A stretch of 64,000 nucleotides of DNA. Origin: Pelagovum pacificum (GTDB lineage: Bacteria; Pseudomonadota; Alphaproteobacteria; Rhodobacterales; Rhodobacteraceae). Below are positions 8,817 to 17,815 of the stretch, in pieces. The translations under genes were made by a program, and so were the position numbers. Where the stretch lies: positions 1,302,001-1,366,000 of the forward strand of contig NZ_CP065915.1 in the NCBI RefSeq assembly GCF_016134045.1. Reading direction: 5' to 3'. Every line of letters starts with the position of its first letter. Within the stretch, counting starts at the first letter, position 1. The notes beneath the pieces were generated by a model, which saw nothing but the letters and a program-made list of their open reading frames with translations, was not told the origin of the DNA and ran no database searches.

Positions 8817-10016
8817 TTGTCCGACAATCTTGCCCGACACTTCAATCTTCGTGAGGATGTCACCTTTCTGAACCACGGCTCCTTCGGAGCCTGCCCGCGC
8901 CCGGTGTTCGAGGCCTACCAGGCCTGGCAGCTGGAGCTCGAGCGCGAGCCGGTCGACTTCCTCGCCCGGCACCTGACCGAGAACATGCGCGTGCCCCGCG
9001 AGGTTCTGGCGGCCGAACTCGGCTGCGGGTCGGAGGACATCGTCGGCGTGGTGAACGCCACGACGGGGCTGAACATCGCGATCCAGTCGCTCGACCTGAA
9101 ACCGGGCGACCAGATCCTGACGACCGACCACGAATACGGCGCGCTCGAGAAAACCTGGGCCTTCGTCTGCCGCCGCACCGGGGCGGAGGTCGTGACCGTG
9201 AACGTGCCCCTGCCGCTGACGTCGGCGGAGGGCTTCGCGGACGCGATCCGTGCCGGTATCACCGACCGGACGCGGGTTCTGTTCCTGAGCCACATCACTT
9301 CACCCACGGCGCTCTTGTTCCCGGTGGAAACCCTGATCGCCGAAGCGCGGGAGCGCGGCATCTGGTCGGTCATCGACGGCGCCCACACACCGGGACACAT
9401 CCCGCTCGACCTCACCGCGATCGGTGCCGACATCTATTCCGGCAACTGCCACAAGTGGATGATGTCGCCGAAGGGCTCCGCCTTTCTTTACGTGCGGCCC
9501 GACGTTCAGGGGATGATCGACCCGCTGGTGGTGAGCCACGGCTGGACCGCAACCTCGAAGGAGCCCGGCGCGAAGGGGGCTTTCGGCAACTCGCCCTATA
9601 TCGACGAGATCGAAATGCAGGGGACCCGTGATCCGTCCGCTTGGCTGACGGTGCCGAAGGCGCTCGAGTTCCGGGCCGAGCACGACTGGTGGGCCGTCGC
9701 CGCGCAATGCCGCGACCTCGCGCAGGAAACCCGCGCCCGCATGGAAGAGCTGACGGGCCTTCCGCCGCTCTGCTCGCCGGAGTTCTGCGCGCCGCAGATG
9801 GTCGCCATGCCGATACCCGAGTGCGACCCGCAGGACATCCACGACACGCTTTATGCGCGCTACAAGATCGACATTCCCGTCTTCCGGTGGCAGGACCGCT
9901 GCATCGCGAGGCTGTCGGTTCAGGGATACAACTCCCGCCCACAGATGGATGCGCTGCTCGACGCGCTCGGTGAACTGCTGGATCTTGGCGTGACACCGGG
10001 GCTCAGACTGGCCTGA
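8817..10016 (+). CDS. Aminotransferase class V-fold PLP enzyme, isopenicillin-N-epimerase-like
   Basis: A 399-residue cytoplasmic enzyme of fold-type I, class V. The N-terminal LNHGSFGACPRPV and the lysine in GNCHKWMMSPKG, the probable PLP Schiff-base lysine, match the isopenicillin-N epimerase (CefD) group, whose members outside antibiotic producers act as epimerases, lyases or desulfurases on varied amino acids. It starts at TTG three bases after the permease stop, so translation is probably coupled. The position in an importer operon suggests it processes the imported solute. The specific reaction cannot be assigned. Confidence 0.75.
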   Translation: MSDNLARHFNLREDVTFLNHGSFGACPRPVFEAYQAWQLELEREPVDFLARHLTENMRVPREVLAAELGCGSEDIVGVVNATTGLNIAIQSLDLKPGDQILTTDHEYGALEKTWAFVCRRTGAEVVTVNVPLPLTSAEGFADAIRAGITDRTRVLFLSHITSPTALLFPVETLIAEARERGIWSVIDGAHTPGHIPLDLTAIGADIYSGNCHKWMMSPKGSAFLYVRPDVQGMIDPLVVSHGWTATSKEPGAKGAFGNSPYIDEIEMQGTRDPSAWLTVPKALEFRAEHDWWAVAAQCRDLAQETRARMEELTGLPPLCSPEFCAPQMVAMPIPECDPQDIHDTLYARYKIDIPVFRWQDRCIARLSVQGYNSRPQMDALLDALGELLDLGVTPGLRLA

Positions 10017-10071
10017 GGCGGCCTTCGTATCGGACAGCCGCCGCTCGGTCGCTGCAACAGGAGACCGGACG

Positions 10072-10797
10072 GTGAAACGACAGGCGCTGGACTTCCTCGA
10101 ACCGCTGGAACAGCGGTCCCGCAACGTCGAGGTGCTCGACGCGCTCGCCACCATGGTGGAACGCTCGGGCCTCAGGATCGGTGACCGCCTGCCGCCCGAG
10201 GTCTCGCTCGCCGCGACGCTCGGCGTCGGGCGCTCGACCATCCGCGAGGCACTGAACCGGTGGGAAGGGCTCGGCATCATCCGACGCCGCCGCGGCGACG
10301 GCACTTACCTCGTCGCGCGGGTCCAGACCTCGCGCGGGCTGGTCCCGACCATGATCCGCCTCGAGGGCGAGGCGCTTCTGCGCCTGCTGGAAATCCGCCG
10401 CACGCTCGAGAATGACGTTGTCCGAAAGGCGACTGTGCGGGCCACGCCGGCCGAGCGCGAAGAGATCTCGCGCCTCTGCGATCTGCTGCTGGTCGAGGTC
10501 GACGCCGGCCGCGCCTGGCGCAAGGCCGACCACGCGTTTCACCAGGCGATCTACGACGCGTCCGGCAACCCGATGTACGGCCAGATCCTCGAGAACCTCG
10601 ATCATGCCCTCGAACGTGGCGCCGGCTCTCCGTTCGAGACCGATGGCTTCGGCCTGGATTCCTTTCCGATCCACCGCGACCTCGCCGATGCCATCGCCGC
10701 AGAGGACGTCGCGGGCGCGGTCGAGTCGGTCAACCTGCTGATCGACAGCGTCGAAGGCGCTGTCCGCGTGATCATCGCGGGGAAGAAGGCGGAGTAG
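10072..10797 (+). CDS. GntR/FadR-family transcriptional regulator
   Basis: A 241-residue DNA-binding protein. The N-terminal winged helix (LPPEVSLAATLGVGRSTIREAL) is of the GntR type, followed by an all-helical FCD ligand domain (FHQAIYDASGNPMYGQIL with conserved His) that usually binds a small organic acid through a metal. It starts at GTG after an AGGAG site and is the last gene of the importer cluster, so it probably represses the cluster until the imported compound or its product is present. The operator is unknown; one candidate is the inverted repeat at 3434-3453. Confidence 0.85.
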   Translation: MKRQALDFLEPLEQRSRNVEVLDALATMVERSGLRIGDRLPPEVSLAATLGVGRSTIREALNRWEGLGIIRRRRGDGTYLVARVQTSRGLVPTMIRLEGEALLRLLEIRRTLENDVVRKATVRATPAEREEISRLCDLLLVEVDAGRAWRKADHAFHQAIYDASGNPMYGQILENLDHALERGAGSPFETDGFGLDSFPIHRDLADAIAAEDVAGAVESVNLLIDSVEGAVRVIIAGKKAE

Positions 10798-11067
10798 GGG
10801 CCCGGTCTCCGCGATTGCCTCGGGGCAGCACCTCGCGTCGGCCTTCCCCGGCCGCCTGCCGCAACGTCGCGCAGTCCTGCAAAGTACGTTTTTCTGCGAA
10901 TTCCGGACGATCTTCGGACCATTTCCGTCATCCAGTCCGATGTGAAATGGAATTTACAGGCACGATTCCGCCGACTAGGTTGCGCGGCGGTCCCAGCAAG
11001 GGTCCGAGCAACACCGACGGCACGCCGCCCGACAGGGCAGAACGGTGCCGTTCATGGGAGGATAAAC

Positions 11068-12117
11068 ATGAAGACCAAACTTCTGTTCGCTTCGGCGGCA
11101 GCCACCCTGATCGCGGGCAGTGCCATCGCCCAGACCGTCGGCATCGCCATGCCGACGCAATCCTCGTCGCGCTGGATCTCCGACGGCGAGTCCATGGTCG
11201 CCCAGTTCGAGGAAGCTGGCTACGACACGATCCTGCAGTACGCCGAGGACGACATCCCCAACCAGCTCGCCCAGGTCGAGAACATGATTACCAACGGCGT
11301 CGACGCCCTGGTGATCGCCGCCATCGACGGCACGACCCTGTCGAACGCGCTGGAGAACGCCTATTACGCCGACATCCCGGTCATCGCCTATGACCGTCTG
11401 ATCCGTGACAGCGAGCATGTCAGCTATTACGCCACCTTCGACAACTTCAAGGTCGGCGTGCAACAGGCCGAGAGCCTGGTGTCCGGCCTCGAGGAGCGCT
11501 TCCCCGATGCCGAGACCTGGAATGTCGAGCTGTTTGGCGGGTCGCCGGACGACAACAACGCCTACTTCTTCTACGACGGCGCGATGTCGGTCCTGCAGCC
11601 GCTGATCGACGACGGCTCGATCGAGATCGTCTCCGGCCAGATGGGCATGGACACGGTCGGCACCCTGCGCTGGGACGGCGCCGTCGCCCAGGCGCGCATG
11701 GATAACTTGCTCTCCACCCACTACACCGACGCCCAGCTGCACGGTGTGCTGTCGCCCTATGACGGGCTGTCGATCGGCATCATCTCCTCGCTGAAAGGGA
11801 TTGGCTACGGTTCGGAAGATCAGCCTATGCCGATTGTGACCGGCCAGGACGCCGAGATCCGCTCGATCAAGTCCATGCTCCAGGGCGAGCAGTACTCCAC
11901 CGTGTTCAAGGACACCCGGGAACTGGCCCGCGTGACCGTGGGCATGGTCAACGCCCTGCTGGAAGGCGGCGAGCCCGAGATCAACGACACCGAGACCTAC
12001 GACAACGGCGTCAAGGTCATTCCGTCCTACCTGCTCGAGCCCGTCTCCGTCGACCTGTCCAACTGGGAAGAGGTCATCATCGGCTCCGGCTACTACACCA
12101 TGGACGAGCTCGAGTAA
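11068..12117 (+). CDS. chvE: Periplasmic multiple-monosaccharide-binding protein, ChvE type
   Basis: A 349-residue periplasmic sugar-binding protein close in length and layout to ChvE of Agrobacterium. The ATG follows GGGAGGATAAAC and gives a signal peptide ending AIA-Q; in-frame starts upstream would precede it wrongly. Typical blocks include [30 protein letters not shown] and [14 protein letters not shown]. It feeds aldoses such as galactose, arabinose, xylose or glucose to the GguAB transporter encoded next. In Agrobacterium ChvE also signals to VirA; nothing here suggests that second role. Confidence 0.85.
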   Translation: MKTKLLFASAAATLIAGSAIAQTVGIAMPTQSSSRWISDGESMVAQFEEAGYDTILQYAEDDIPNQLAQVENMITNGVDALVIAAIDGTTLSNALENAYYADIPVIAYDRLIRDSEHVSYYATFDNFKVGVQQAESLVSGLEERFPDAETWNVELFGGSPDDNNAYFFYDGAMSVLQPLIDDGSIEIVSGQMGMDTVGTLRWDGAVAQARMDNLLSTHYTDAQLHGVLSPYDGLSIGIISSLKGIGYGSEDQPMPIVTGQDAEIRSIKSMLQGEQYSTVFKDTRELARVTVGMVNALLEGGEPEINDTETYDNGVKVIPSYLLEPVSVDLSNWEEVIIGSGYYTMDELE

Positions 12118-12131
12118 CGAGCCCGCGTTCC

Positions 12132-12155
12132 GGGCCCGCCCTGCCGGGCGGGCCC
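12132..12155 (+). terminator. Perfect GC-rich hairpin between chvE and gguA
   Basis: GGGCCCGCCC (12132-12141) and GGGCGGGCCC (12146-12155) form a perfect 10-base-pair stem with loop TGCC. There is no T tract. The position just after the binding-protein gene fits partial termination or message protection, giving more binding protein than ATPase. Confidence 0.6.
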
Positions 12156-12199
12156 ATCTCCATGCCGACCACCACTCACTAGATACGGAGCCAAGGGCC

Positions 12200-13720
12200 A
12201 TGACGGCGCTGCTGGAAATGCGCGAGATCACCAAGACCTTTCCGGGGGTCAAGGCGCTCGACTCTGTGAACCTGTCCGTCAAGTCGGGCGAGATCCACGC
12301 TCTGGTCGGTGAGAACGGCGCCGGCAAGTCGACCCTGATGAAGGTGCTGAGCGGGGTCTATCCGGCCGGCAGCTACGAGGGCGAGATCCACTATGACGGC
12401 AAGCTCGCCGAGTTCACCGACATCGCCGACAGCGAGTCCCGCGGTGTCATTATCATCCACCAGGAACTTGCACTGGTACCCACACTGTCGATCGCCGAGA
12501 ACCTGTTCCTCGGCAACGAAAGGGCCCGGGGCGGCATCATCAACTGGCGCGAGACCAACCAGCGCACCGAGGCGCTGCTCAGGAAGGTCGGCCTGACCGA
12601 TCCGCCCTCGACGATGGTCGACAAGCTTGGCGTGGGCAAGCAGCAGCTGGTGGAGATCGCCAAGGCGCTGTCCAAGGAAGTGCGCCTGCTGATCCTCGAC
12701 GAGCCCACCGCCGCCCTATCCGAAAGCGACAGCCAGGCGCTGCTCGAGCTCATGCTGGAGCTCAAGGCCCAGGGCGTCACCCAGATCATCATCTCCCACA
12801 AGCTGAATGAGGTCCGCCGCGTGGCGGACTCCGTCACAGTAATCCGCGACGGCAGCACGGTCAGCACCATGGATGCCCGGGCGAACCCGATCACCGAGGA
12901 TGCGATCGTGCGCGACATGGTCGGCCGCGACATGGCCGACCGCTATCCCGAGCGCACCCGGCGGGCCGGCGACATGCTGATGCAGGTGAAGAACTGGAAC
13001 GTCTTCCACCCCCTGCATGCCGACCGGCAGGTGATCCACGATGTGAACCTCTCCGTGAAGGCGGGCGAGGTGGTGGGCATCGCCGGTCTCATGGGATCCG
13101 GCCGGACCGAGCTTGCCATGTCCGTCTTTGGCCGGTCCTGGGGGCAGAAGATCTCGGGCAGCGTCGAGATGAACGGGCGCCCGGTCGACGTCTCCAGCGT
13201 CGATCGCGCCATCGCCTCGGGCCTCGCCTACGTGACGGAAGACCGCAAGTCGCTCGGCCTCGTGCTCGACGAGACGATCCAGACCAATATCACCCTGGCG
13301 AACCTGCCGGGCGTGTCGAAATCCGGTATCCTCAACGAGAAATCCGAAACACGGGTTGCCGAGGACTATCGCAAGACGCTGAACATCCGCACGCCGAGCG
13401 TGTTCCAGCAAGTCGTCAACCTCTCGGGTGGGAACCAGCAGAAGGTGGTCCTGTCCAAGTGGCTCTTCGCGGGGCCGGAGGTGCTGATCCTCGACGAGCC
13501 CACCCGCGGGATCGACGTGGGCGCGAAATTCGAGATCTACGGGATCATCAACGAGCTCAGTGCCGCGGGCAAGGGCGTCGTCATGATCTCCTCGGAGATG
13601 CCCGAACTCTTGGGCATGTGCGACCGGATCTACGTGATGAACGAGGGTGAGTTCGTAGGCGAACTCACCGCAGAAGAGGCCAGCCAGGAGCGCATCATGT
13701 CGCTCATCGTGACCGAATAG
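12200..13720 (+). CDS. gguA: Sugar ABC transporter ATP-binding protein, GguA/MmsA type
   Basis: A 506-residue protein with two nucleotide-binding domains, as is usual for CUT2 sugar importers. Domain one has Walker [10 protein letters not shown], signature [14 protein letters not shown] and Walker [11 protein letters not shown]. Domain two has the degenerate Walker [10 protein letters not shown] normal for this family and the signature SGGNQQKV. It energises import of sugars delivered by the ChvE-type protein. The permease gene starts 11 bases downstream. Confidence 0.9.
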   Translation: MTALLEMREITKTFPGVKALDSVNLSVKSGEIHALVGENGAGKSTLMKVLSGVYPAGSYEGEIHYDGKLAEFTDIADSESRGVIIIHQELALVPTLSIAENLFLGNERARGGIINWRETNQRTEALLRKVGLTDPPSTMVDKLGVGKQQLVEIAKALSKEVRLLILDEPTAALSESDSQALLELMLELKAQGVTQIIISHKLNEVRRVADSVTVIRDGSTVSTMDARANPITEDAIVRDMVGRDMADRYPERTRRAGDMLMQVKNWNVFHPLHADRQVIHDVNLSVKAGEVVGIAGLMGSGRTELAMSVFGRSWGQKISGSVEMNGRPVDVSSVDRAIASGLAYVTEDRKSLGLVLDETIQTNITLANLPGVSKSGILNEKSETRVAEDYRKTLNIRTPSVFQQVVNLSGGNQQKVVLSKWLFAGPEVLILDEPTRGIDVGAKFEIYGIINELSAAGKGVVMISSEMPELLGMCDRIYVMNEGEFVGELTAEEASQERIMSLIVTE

Positions 13721-13731
13721 GAGACCGGCAG

Positions 13732-14979
13732 ATGTCCGTTGCCGACCAGAGCACTGACCAGGGGGCCGAGGCCCCCAAAAAGATCGGGATCGGGGAATAC
13801 CTCGTCCGCCACCTGCGCGAATACGGGCTGCTCTTTGCCCTGATCCTCGTCATGGTGTTCTTCCAGATCGTCACCGAGGGCACGCTGCTCAGGCCGGTGA
13901 ACGTGACGAACCTGCTGCTGCAGAACTCCTACATCGTCATCATGGCGCTTGGGATGCTGATCGTCATCGTCAGCGGCAATATCGACCTCTCCGTGGGGTC
14001 GGTCATGGGCTTCATCGGGGCCCTCGCAGCGGTGATGATCGTTGAGTGGGACCAGTCCACAGCGGTGACGATGATCACCTGCCTCATCGCCGGCGGCCTG
14101 ATCGGCGCCGCGCAGGGCTACTGGATCGCCTACTGGAAGATCCCGTCCTTCATCGTCACCCTGGCGGGCATGCTGGTGTTCCGGGGCGCCTCGCTCTGGC
14201 TGCTCGAGGGCCAGTCCCTCGGCCCGTTCCCACGTGAATTCCAGCTGATCGCCAACGGTTTTGTGCCCGATCTCTTCCCGGCCGGACTCGGCGAGTCCCT
14301 TGCCGGCCTGTTCGGGGCGCGCAACGTGAACGTGCTGGCGCTCGCCACCGGCATCATTGCCGCCGCGCTCGTTCTCTGGATCGAGATGAAGGCCCGAGCG
14401 CAGAACCGCGCCTACGGCATGGAGCTCGAACCGACGCCCTTCTTCGCGGCGCGGATCGGCATCACCTCGATCGCGCTGATCTTCATCCTGTTCAAGCTGT
14501 CGACCTTCCGCGGCCTTCCGAACGTGCTGATCACCATGGGCGTGCTGACGATCATCTACGCCTTCTTCACCGCGCGGACGACGACGGGGCGGCGGATCTA
14601 CGCGCTCGGCGGCAATGAGAAGGCGGCAAAGCTGTCGGGGATCAAGACCGAGCGGCTGACCTTCCTCGCCTTCGTGAACATGGGCGTGCTGGCTGCGGCC
14701 GCCGGCATGGTCTTTGCCGCGCGACTGAACTCCGCCACGCCCAAGGCCGGCTTCGCGCTCGAACTCGACGTGATCGCGGCCGTCTTCATCGGCGGGGCCT
14801 CGATGTCGGGTGGCGTGGGCAAGATCGTCGGCGCGGTGGTCGGCGCCTTCCTGATGGGCGTGCTGAACAACGGCATGTCTATCATGGGCATCGGCATCGA
14901 CTACCAGCAGATGATCAAGGGCCTCGTGCTGCTCGCCGCCGTCATCTTCGACGTCTACAACAAGTCGAAGCAGGCCTGA
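13732..14979 (+). CDS. gguB: Sugar ABC transporter permease, GguB type
   Basis: A 415-residue inner-membrane permease with about ten membrane segments. Landmarks of the CUT2 permeases are GMLIVIVSGNIDLSVGSVMG in the N-terminal half and GASMSGGVGKIVGAVVGAF near the C-terminus. The length and the extended central part (GLPNVLITMGVL, ARTTTGRRIYALGGN) fit the GguB/MmsB group rather than short RbsC-type permeases. A GGAGA ribosome site precedes the ATG. It completes the chvE-gguA-gguB operon for uptake of several monosaccharides. Confidence 0.88.
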   Translation: MSVADQSTDQGAEAPKKIGIGEYLVRHLREYGLLFALILVMVFFQIVTEGTLLRPVNVTNLLLQNSYIVIMALGMLIVIVSGNIDLSVGSVMGFIGALAAVMIVEWDQSTAVTMITCLIAGGLIGAAQGYWIAYWKIPSFIVTLAGMLVFRGASLWLLEGQSLGPFPREFQLIANGFVPDLFPAGLGESLAGLFGARNVNVLALATGIIAAALVLWIEMKARAQNRAYGMELEPTPFFAARIGITSIALIFILFKLSTFRGLPNVLITMGVLTIIYAFFTARTTTGRRIYALGGNEKAAKLSGIKTERLTFLAFVNMGVLAAAAGMVFAARLNSATPKAGFALELDVIAAVFIGGASMSGGVGKIVGAVVGAFLMGVLNNGMSIMGIGIDYQQMIKGLVLLAAVIFDVYNKSKQA

Positions 14980-14994
14980 CAAGACTCGGCGGGC

Positions 14995-15006
14995 GGGGGG
15001 GGGGGG
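14995..15006. repeat. Run of twelve G
   Basis: A 12-base G homopolymer inside a G-rich stretch 15 bases after gguB. Together with the C-rich bases at about 15017-15043 it can fold into a loose GC hairpin that may end the sugar operon. It lies outside any gene, so slippage would not change a protein. Confidence 0.6.
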
Positions 15007-15077
15007 CGGGGCAAGTCCTCCCCTCCCGGCCCGCCCGTCCGCCGCTGGCCAACAGGGGCCGTGGGGGGCGATCCGGC

Positions 15078-15209
15078 TCATCTTGTCCAAAAGATCTCTG
15101 GAGAGACGCCGCAGGCGACAGGTCGGAATTCGCCATTACCACAGACCTTGTCGATTACCCCGGTGAGGTAATTGTGCAGTCCGTTGATGTCGCGGGGGTA
15201 ATACCCAAG
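15078..15209 (-). pseudogene. Possible C-terminal remnant of a protein gene
   Basis: On the minus strand a frame open for 43 codons reads like real protein: YYPRDINGLHNYLTGVIDK, then CGNGEFRP and an ending GVSPEIFWTR before TGA. Another stop lies immediately upstream and no start codon or ribosome site precedes it. This looks like the tail of a decayed gene between the sugar operon and tRNA-Asn. I do not recognise the family, and chance cannot be excluded for so short a stretch. Confidence 0.35.
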
Positions 15210-15400
15210 TCAGGCCCGCTGGTCTGGCTACGCTCGGTGCCCCCGGCGAGATTCCCATAGGATTCTCAAACGCCCGAATTGCCGAACATGAAATGGATTG
15301 CGCCAGCTTGAGCCGTGCTCACGGCGGCGTCTCAGATCAAAAGGCGAAGGGCCGCCCGAAGCGACCTGTTGCCTGTAGCTCTAACTCTATCGAGAGATTT
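15210..15400. other. Non-coding stretch next to tRNA-Asn
   Basis: About 190 bases between the gene remnant and the tRNA with no credible coding frame, hairpin or promoter that I can support. With the remnant it makes the 421-base gap after gguB a possible site of old insertion or deletion at the tRNA, but no attachment-site repeat of the tRNA 3' end was seen. Confidence 0.4.
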
Positions 15401-15475
15401 TGGCTCCGGCGGTAGGGATCGAACCTACGACCAATTGATTAACAGTCAACTGCTCTACCGCTGAGCTACGCCGGA
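15401..15475 (-). tRNA. tRNA-Asn (GTT)
   Basis: Reading on the minus strand, the acceptor stem TCCGGCG pairs with CGCCGGA, the D-arm holds GTAGCTCAGCGGTAGAGC, the anticodon loop is CTGTTAA (anticodon GTT, complement of 15441-15443) and the T-arm holds GGTTCGATCCC. Discriminator base G and an encoded CCA end the gene at 15401. Length is 75 bases including CCA. All stems pair well, so the gene should be functional. Confidence 0.95.
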
Positions 15476-15544
15476 ACACCGGGGCGCATATAGCAACGGT
15501 GTTCGGGGGCGTCCAGCAGGAAATTTGATTGATTTGCGAAGTCT

Positions 15545-16441
15545 TCACGCCTTCCGTCGCGCAAAGCGGGCGGTCACGGCGAGAGCCGGCTCTGCGGTGA
15601 CGAGGTCGCGGGTATGGAGATCGACGAGATGCGCCAGAACGACACGTTCGGCAGCAGGCAGGACCTGTGGAAGCTGATCGGAATAGAGACTGGCGGCGAG
15701 CTCGGGAACAGTCAGCGGGGACGCGGCGAGCGCGTCGAGAATCTGTGCGCTGCGGCCGGCGCGGTGGTCGAGGAGCCAGCGAATCCGGGCGTCGGGCTCG
15801 TCGACAGGATCGCCGTGACCGGGCAGCAGCAGGGCAGGGGCGTTGGCCAGCAGGCGGCGGCATGAGTCGTTGAACTGTGTCAGGTCACCGTCAGGGGGTG
15901 AAATCAGGGTGCTCGACCAGCTCATGACCAGATCGCCCGAAAAGCAGAGACCGTCGCCGAGCAGGCAGAGGTGATTGCCCATGTGCCCCGGCGTGTGAAG
16001 GGCAGTCAGCGGCAGATCCCCGGCGGGAACGGACTCGCCATCCGCCAACAGGCGGTGCGGGCGGAAGTTGCGATCCACGCCTTCGCCACCGCCGAGGTCG
16101 CCGGAGGCCGCGAGCGCCTGCATCACCGCGCTGCGTCCCGCCTCGGGGCCACCGAAGGCGAAGATCGGCGCGTCGACCCCCGCAGTCAGCCGTGGGGCGA
16201 GGGCGGAGTGGTCGGCGTGCGCATGGGTGACGACGATGGCCTCGACCGGGCGCCCGGCGATCACCGCGAGCAGGGCGTCGAGATGGGCATCGTCATCCGG
16301 GCCGGGGTCGATGACCAGGAGCCGGGCGTCTCCGACCACGTAGCTGTTCGTGCCGCGGTACGTGAACGGCCCCGGGTTCGGGGCCAGCACGCGCACCACG
16401 CCCGGTGCCGGACTTTCGGCGGGATCGGGCAGGGCGGTCAT
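15545..16441 (-). CDS. MBL-fold metallo-hydrolase (LACTB2-like)
   Basis: A 298-residue cytoplasmic hydrolase. The metal-binding motif THAHADHS, the later HTPGHMGNH, the aspartate in FSGDLVM and the histidine in LPGHGDPV give the full two-zinc site of the metallo-beta-lactamase fold. A C-terminal winged-helix segment follows, as in LACTB2-like proteins, which act as nucleases or thioesterase-like hydrolases. The start is set at the ATG at 16441, 42 bases from the divergent kinase gene; the longer open frame on this strand overlaps that kinase and is a shadow. The substrate is unknown. Confidence 0.85.
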   Translation of the reverse strand: MTALPDPAESPAPGVVRVLAPNPGPFTYRGTNSYVVGDARLLVIDPGPDDDAHLDALLAVIAGRPVEAIVVTHAHADHSALAPRLTAGVDAPIFAFGGPEAGRSAVMQALAASGDLGGGEGVDRNFRPHRLLADGESVPAGDLPLTALHTPGHMGNHLCLLGDGLCFSGDLVMSWSSTLISPPDGDLTQFNDSCRRLLANAPALLLPGHGDPVDEPDARIRWLLDHRAGRSAQILDALAASPLTVPELAASLYSDQLPQVLPAAERVVLAHLVDLHTRDLVTAEPALAVTARFARRKA

Positions 16442-16483
16442 CGGGCGCTTCCCTCTCTCGAGGCCGGGGAGTAGCGTGCGGCC

Positions 16484-17806
16484 ATGACCTTCGCATGGCT
16501 CAAACGCTTTACGCCGCAGGGACTTCTGGGACGGGCCGCGCTGATCCTGGTGCTGCCGTTCGTGCTGTTGCAGGTCATCGTGCTCGCCTCCTTCATCACG
16601 CGCTACTTCGACGATGTCACCGAACAGATGGTCGGGTCGATGGCCTATGACATCGGGCTCGTCACCGGGCTGGCAAGGGCGGCCCCGGAGCTCGAGACCG
16701 CGCAGGAGGCGATCGGCGGCGTCGGAGATGCGCTTGGCTTCGGCGTTACCCTGCCGGCGGATGACCGCCCGGCGGAGAACCTGCGCCGCCCGCTCGACTT
16801 CTCGGGCCTGTCGGTGATCGCGTGGATGAACGAATTTCTGGACGGGATCGGGGCCATCGCGCTGCCCGACATCCGCGAGGCGATCGTATGGATGGAGACG
16901 CCGCACGGGGATCTGAAGCTGTCCTTCGACCGACGGCGCGTGTCGGCGTCGAATCCGCACCAGCTCGTGGTCATCATGCTGTTCTTCGGAATCATCCTGA
17001 CCGCCATCGCCTATGTCTACATGCGCAACCAGTTGCGGCCGATCACGCGGCTCGCCGATGCCGCGCAGGATTTCGGCAAGGGGCGGATCGTGCGCTACCA
17101 TCCCTCGGGCGCGACCGAGGTCCGGGCGGCTGGTCGGGCGTTCCTCGAGATGCGCGCGCGGATCGAACGGCAGACGCAGACGCGGACGATGATGCTGTCG
17201 GGCGTCAGTCATGACCTGCGCACTCCGCTCACCCGACTCAAGCTCGGCCTGTCGATGCTGGAGGAAGAGGACGCCGCGCCGCTGCGGCAGGACCTCGACG
17301 AGATGCAGCATCTGCTCGACGCATTTCTCGACTTCGCACGCTCCGACTCTGAGGACGTCATCGAGGAGATCGACCCGGCCGACGTCGTTCAGCGCATGGT
17401 GGAGGCGCGCCGGGCCGCCGGCCAGGCCGTCGAGATCGGGCGGATCGAGGGACCGGAGGGAGAGCTGACGCTGCTCCGTCCGCTGGCGCTCAGGCGGTCG
17501 GTGGACAACCTCGTCGGCAACGCGCTGCGGTACGCAGAGCGTGTCAGGGTCTCGGTCATCACGACACCGCGCAGCCTGCGCATCCTTGTCGAGGACGACG
17601 GCCCCGGCATTCCACCCGACCGGCGCGAGGAAGCAACGCGCCCCTTCACGCGGCTCGACCCGGCCCGCAACCAGGACAGGGGCAGCGGAGTCGGCCTCGG
17701 GCTCGCCATCGTCGCGGACGTGGCCCGCACGCACGGCGGAGAGCTCCGGCTCGGTGACAGCGCGGCGCTTGGCGGATTGCAGGCGGAAGTGTCCTTCGCC
17801 CGGTAG
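16484..17806 (+). CDS. EnvZ-type membrane sensor histidine kinase
   Basis: A 440-residue inner-membrane sensor kinase. It has membrane helices near residues 15-40 and 160-180 around a periplasmic domain of about 120 residues, a HAMP linker (RNQLRPITRLADAAQDF), an H-box GVSHDLRTPLTRLKLG with the phosphoacceptor His, the N-box NLVGNALRYA, and ATP-lid motifs DDGPGIP and GSGVGLGLAIV. All catalytic motifs are present. The layout matches EnvZ of the OmpR/EnvZ pair, but no response-regulator gene lies beside it, so the partner must be encoded elsewhere. Confidence 0.9.
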   Translation: MTFAWLKRFTPQGLLGRAALILVLPFVLLQVIVLASFITRYFDDVTEQMVGSMAYDIGLVTGLARAAPELETAQEAIGGVGDALGFGVTLPADDRPAENLRRPLDFSGLSVIAWMNEFLDGIGAIALPDIREAIVWMETPHGDLKLSFDRRRVSASNPHQLVVIMLFFGIILTAIAYVYMRNQLRPITRLADAAQDFGKGRIVRYHPSGATEVRAAGRAFLEMRARIERQTQTRTMMLSGVSHDLRTPLTRLKLGLSMLEEEDAAPLRQDLDEMQHLLDAFLDFARSDSEDVIEEIDPADVVQRMVEARRAAGQAVEIGRIEGPEGELTLLRPLALRRSVDNLVGNALRYAERVRVSVITTPRSLRILVEDDGPGIPPDRREEATRPFTRLDPARNQDRGSGVGLGLAIVADVARTHGGELRLGDSAALGGLQAEVSFAR

Positions 17807-17815
17807 ATGGCTGCG

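Noticed and set aside
3564..9293. Very long open frames on the minus strand opposite the family-5 importer genes (hundreds of codons each)
   Set aside because: They run antisense to genes with full family motifs, their translations are Arg/His/Asp-rich with no domain, and they arise from GC-rich codon bias.
11068..14979. A virulence-signalling role for the chvE-like gene
   Set aside because: ChvE-GguAB systems occur widely as ordinary sugar importers, and no virA/virG or T-DNA genes are present.
13630..15090. Long minus-strand open frame opposite gguB
   Set aside because: Its translation is low-complexity Arg/Asp/His-rich and mirrors a clear permease gene, so it is a shadow.
16442..17734. 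N-terminal extension of the MBL hydrolase frame by about 430 codons
   Set aside because: The extension is antisense to the EnvZ-type kinase and the family homology starts exactly at the ATG at 16441.
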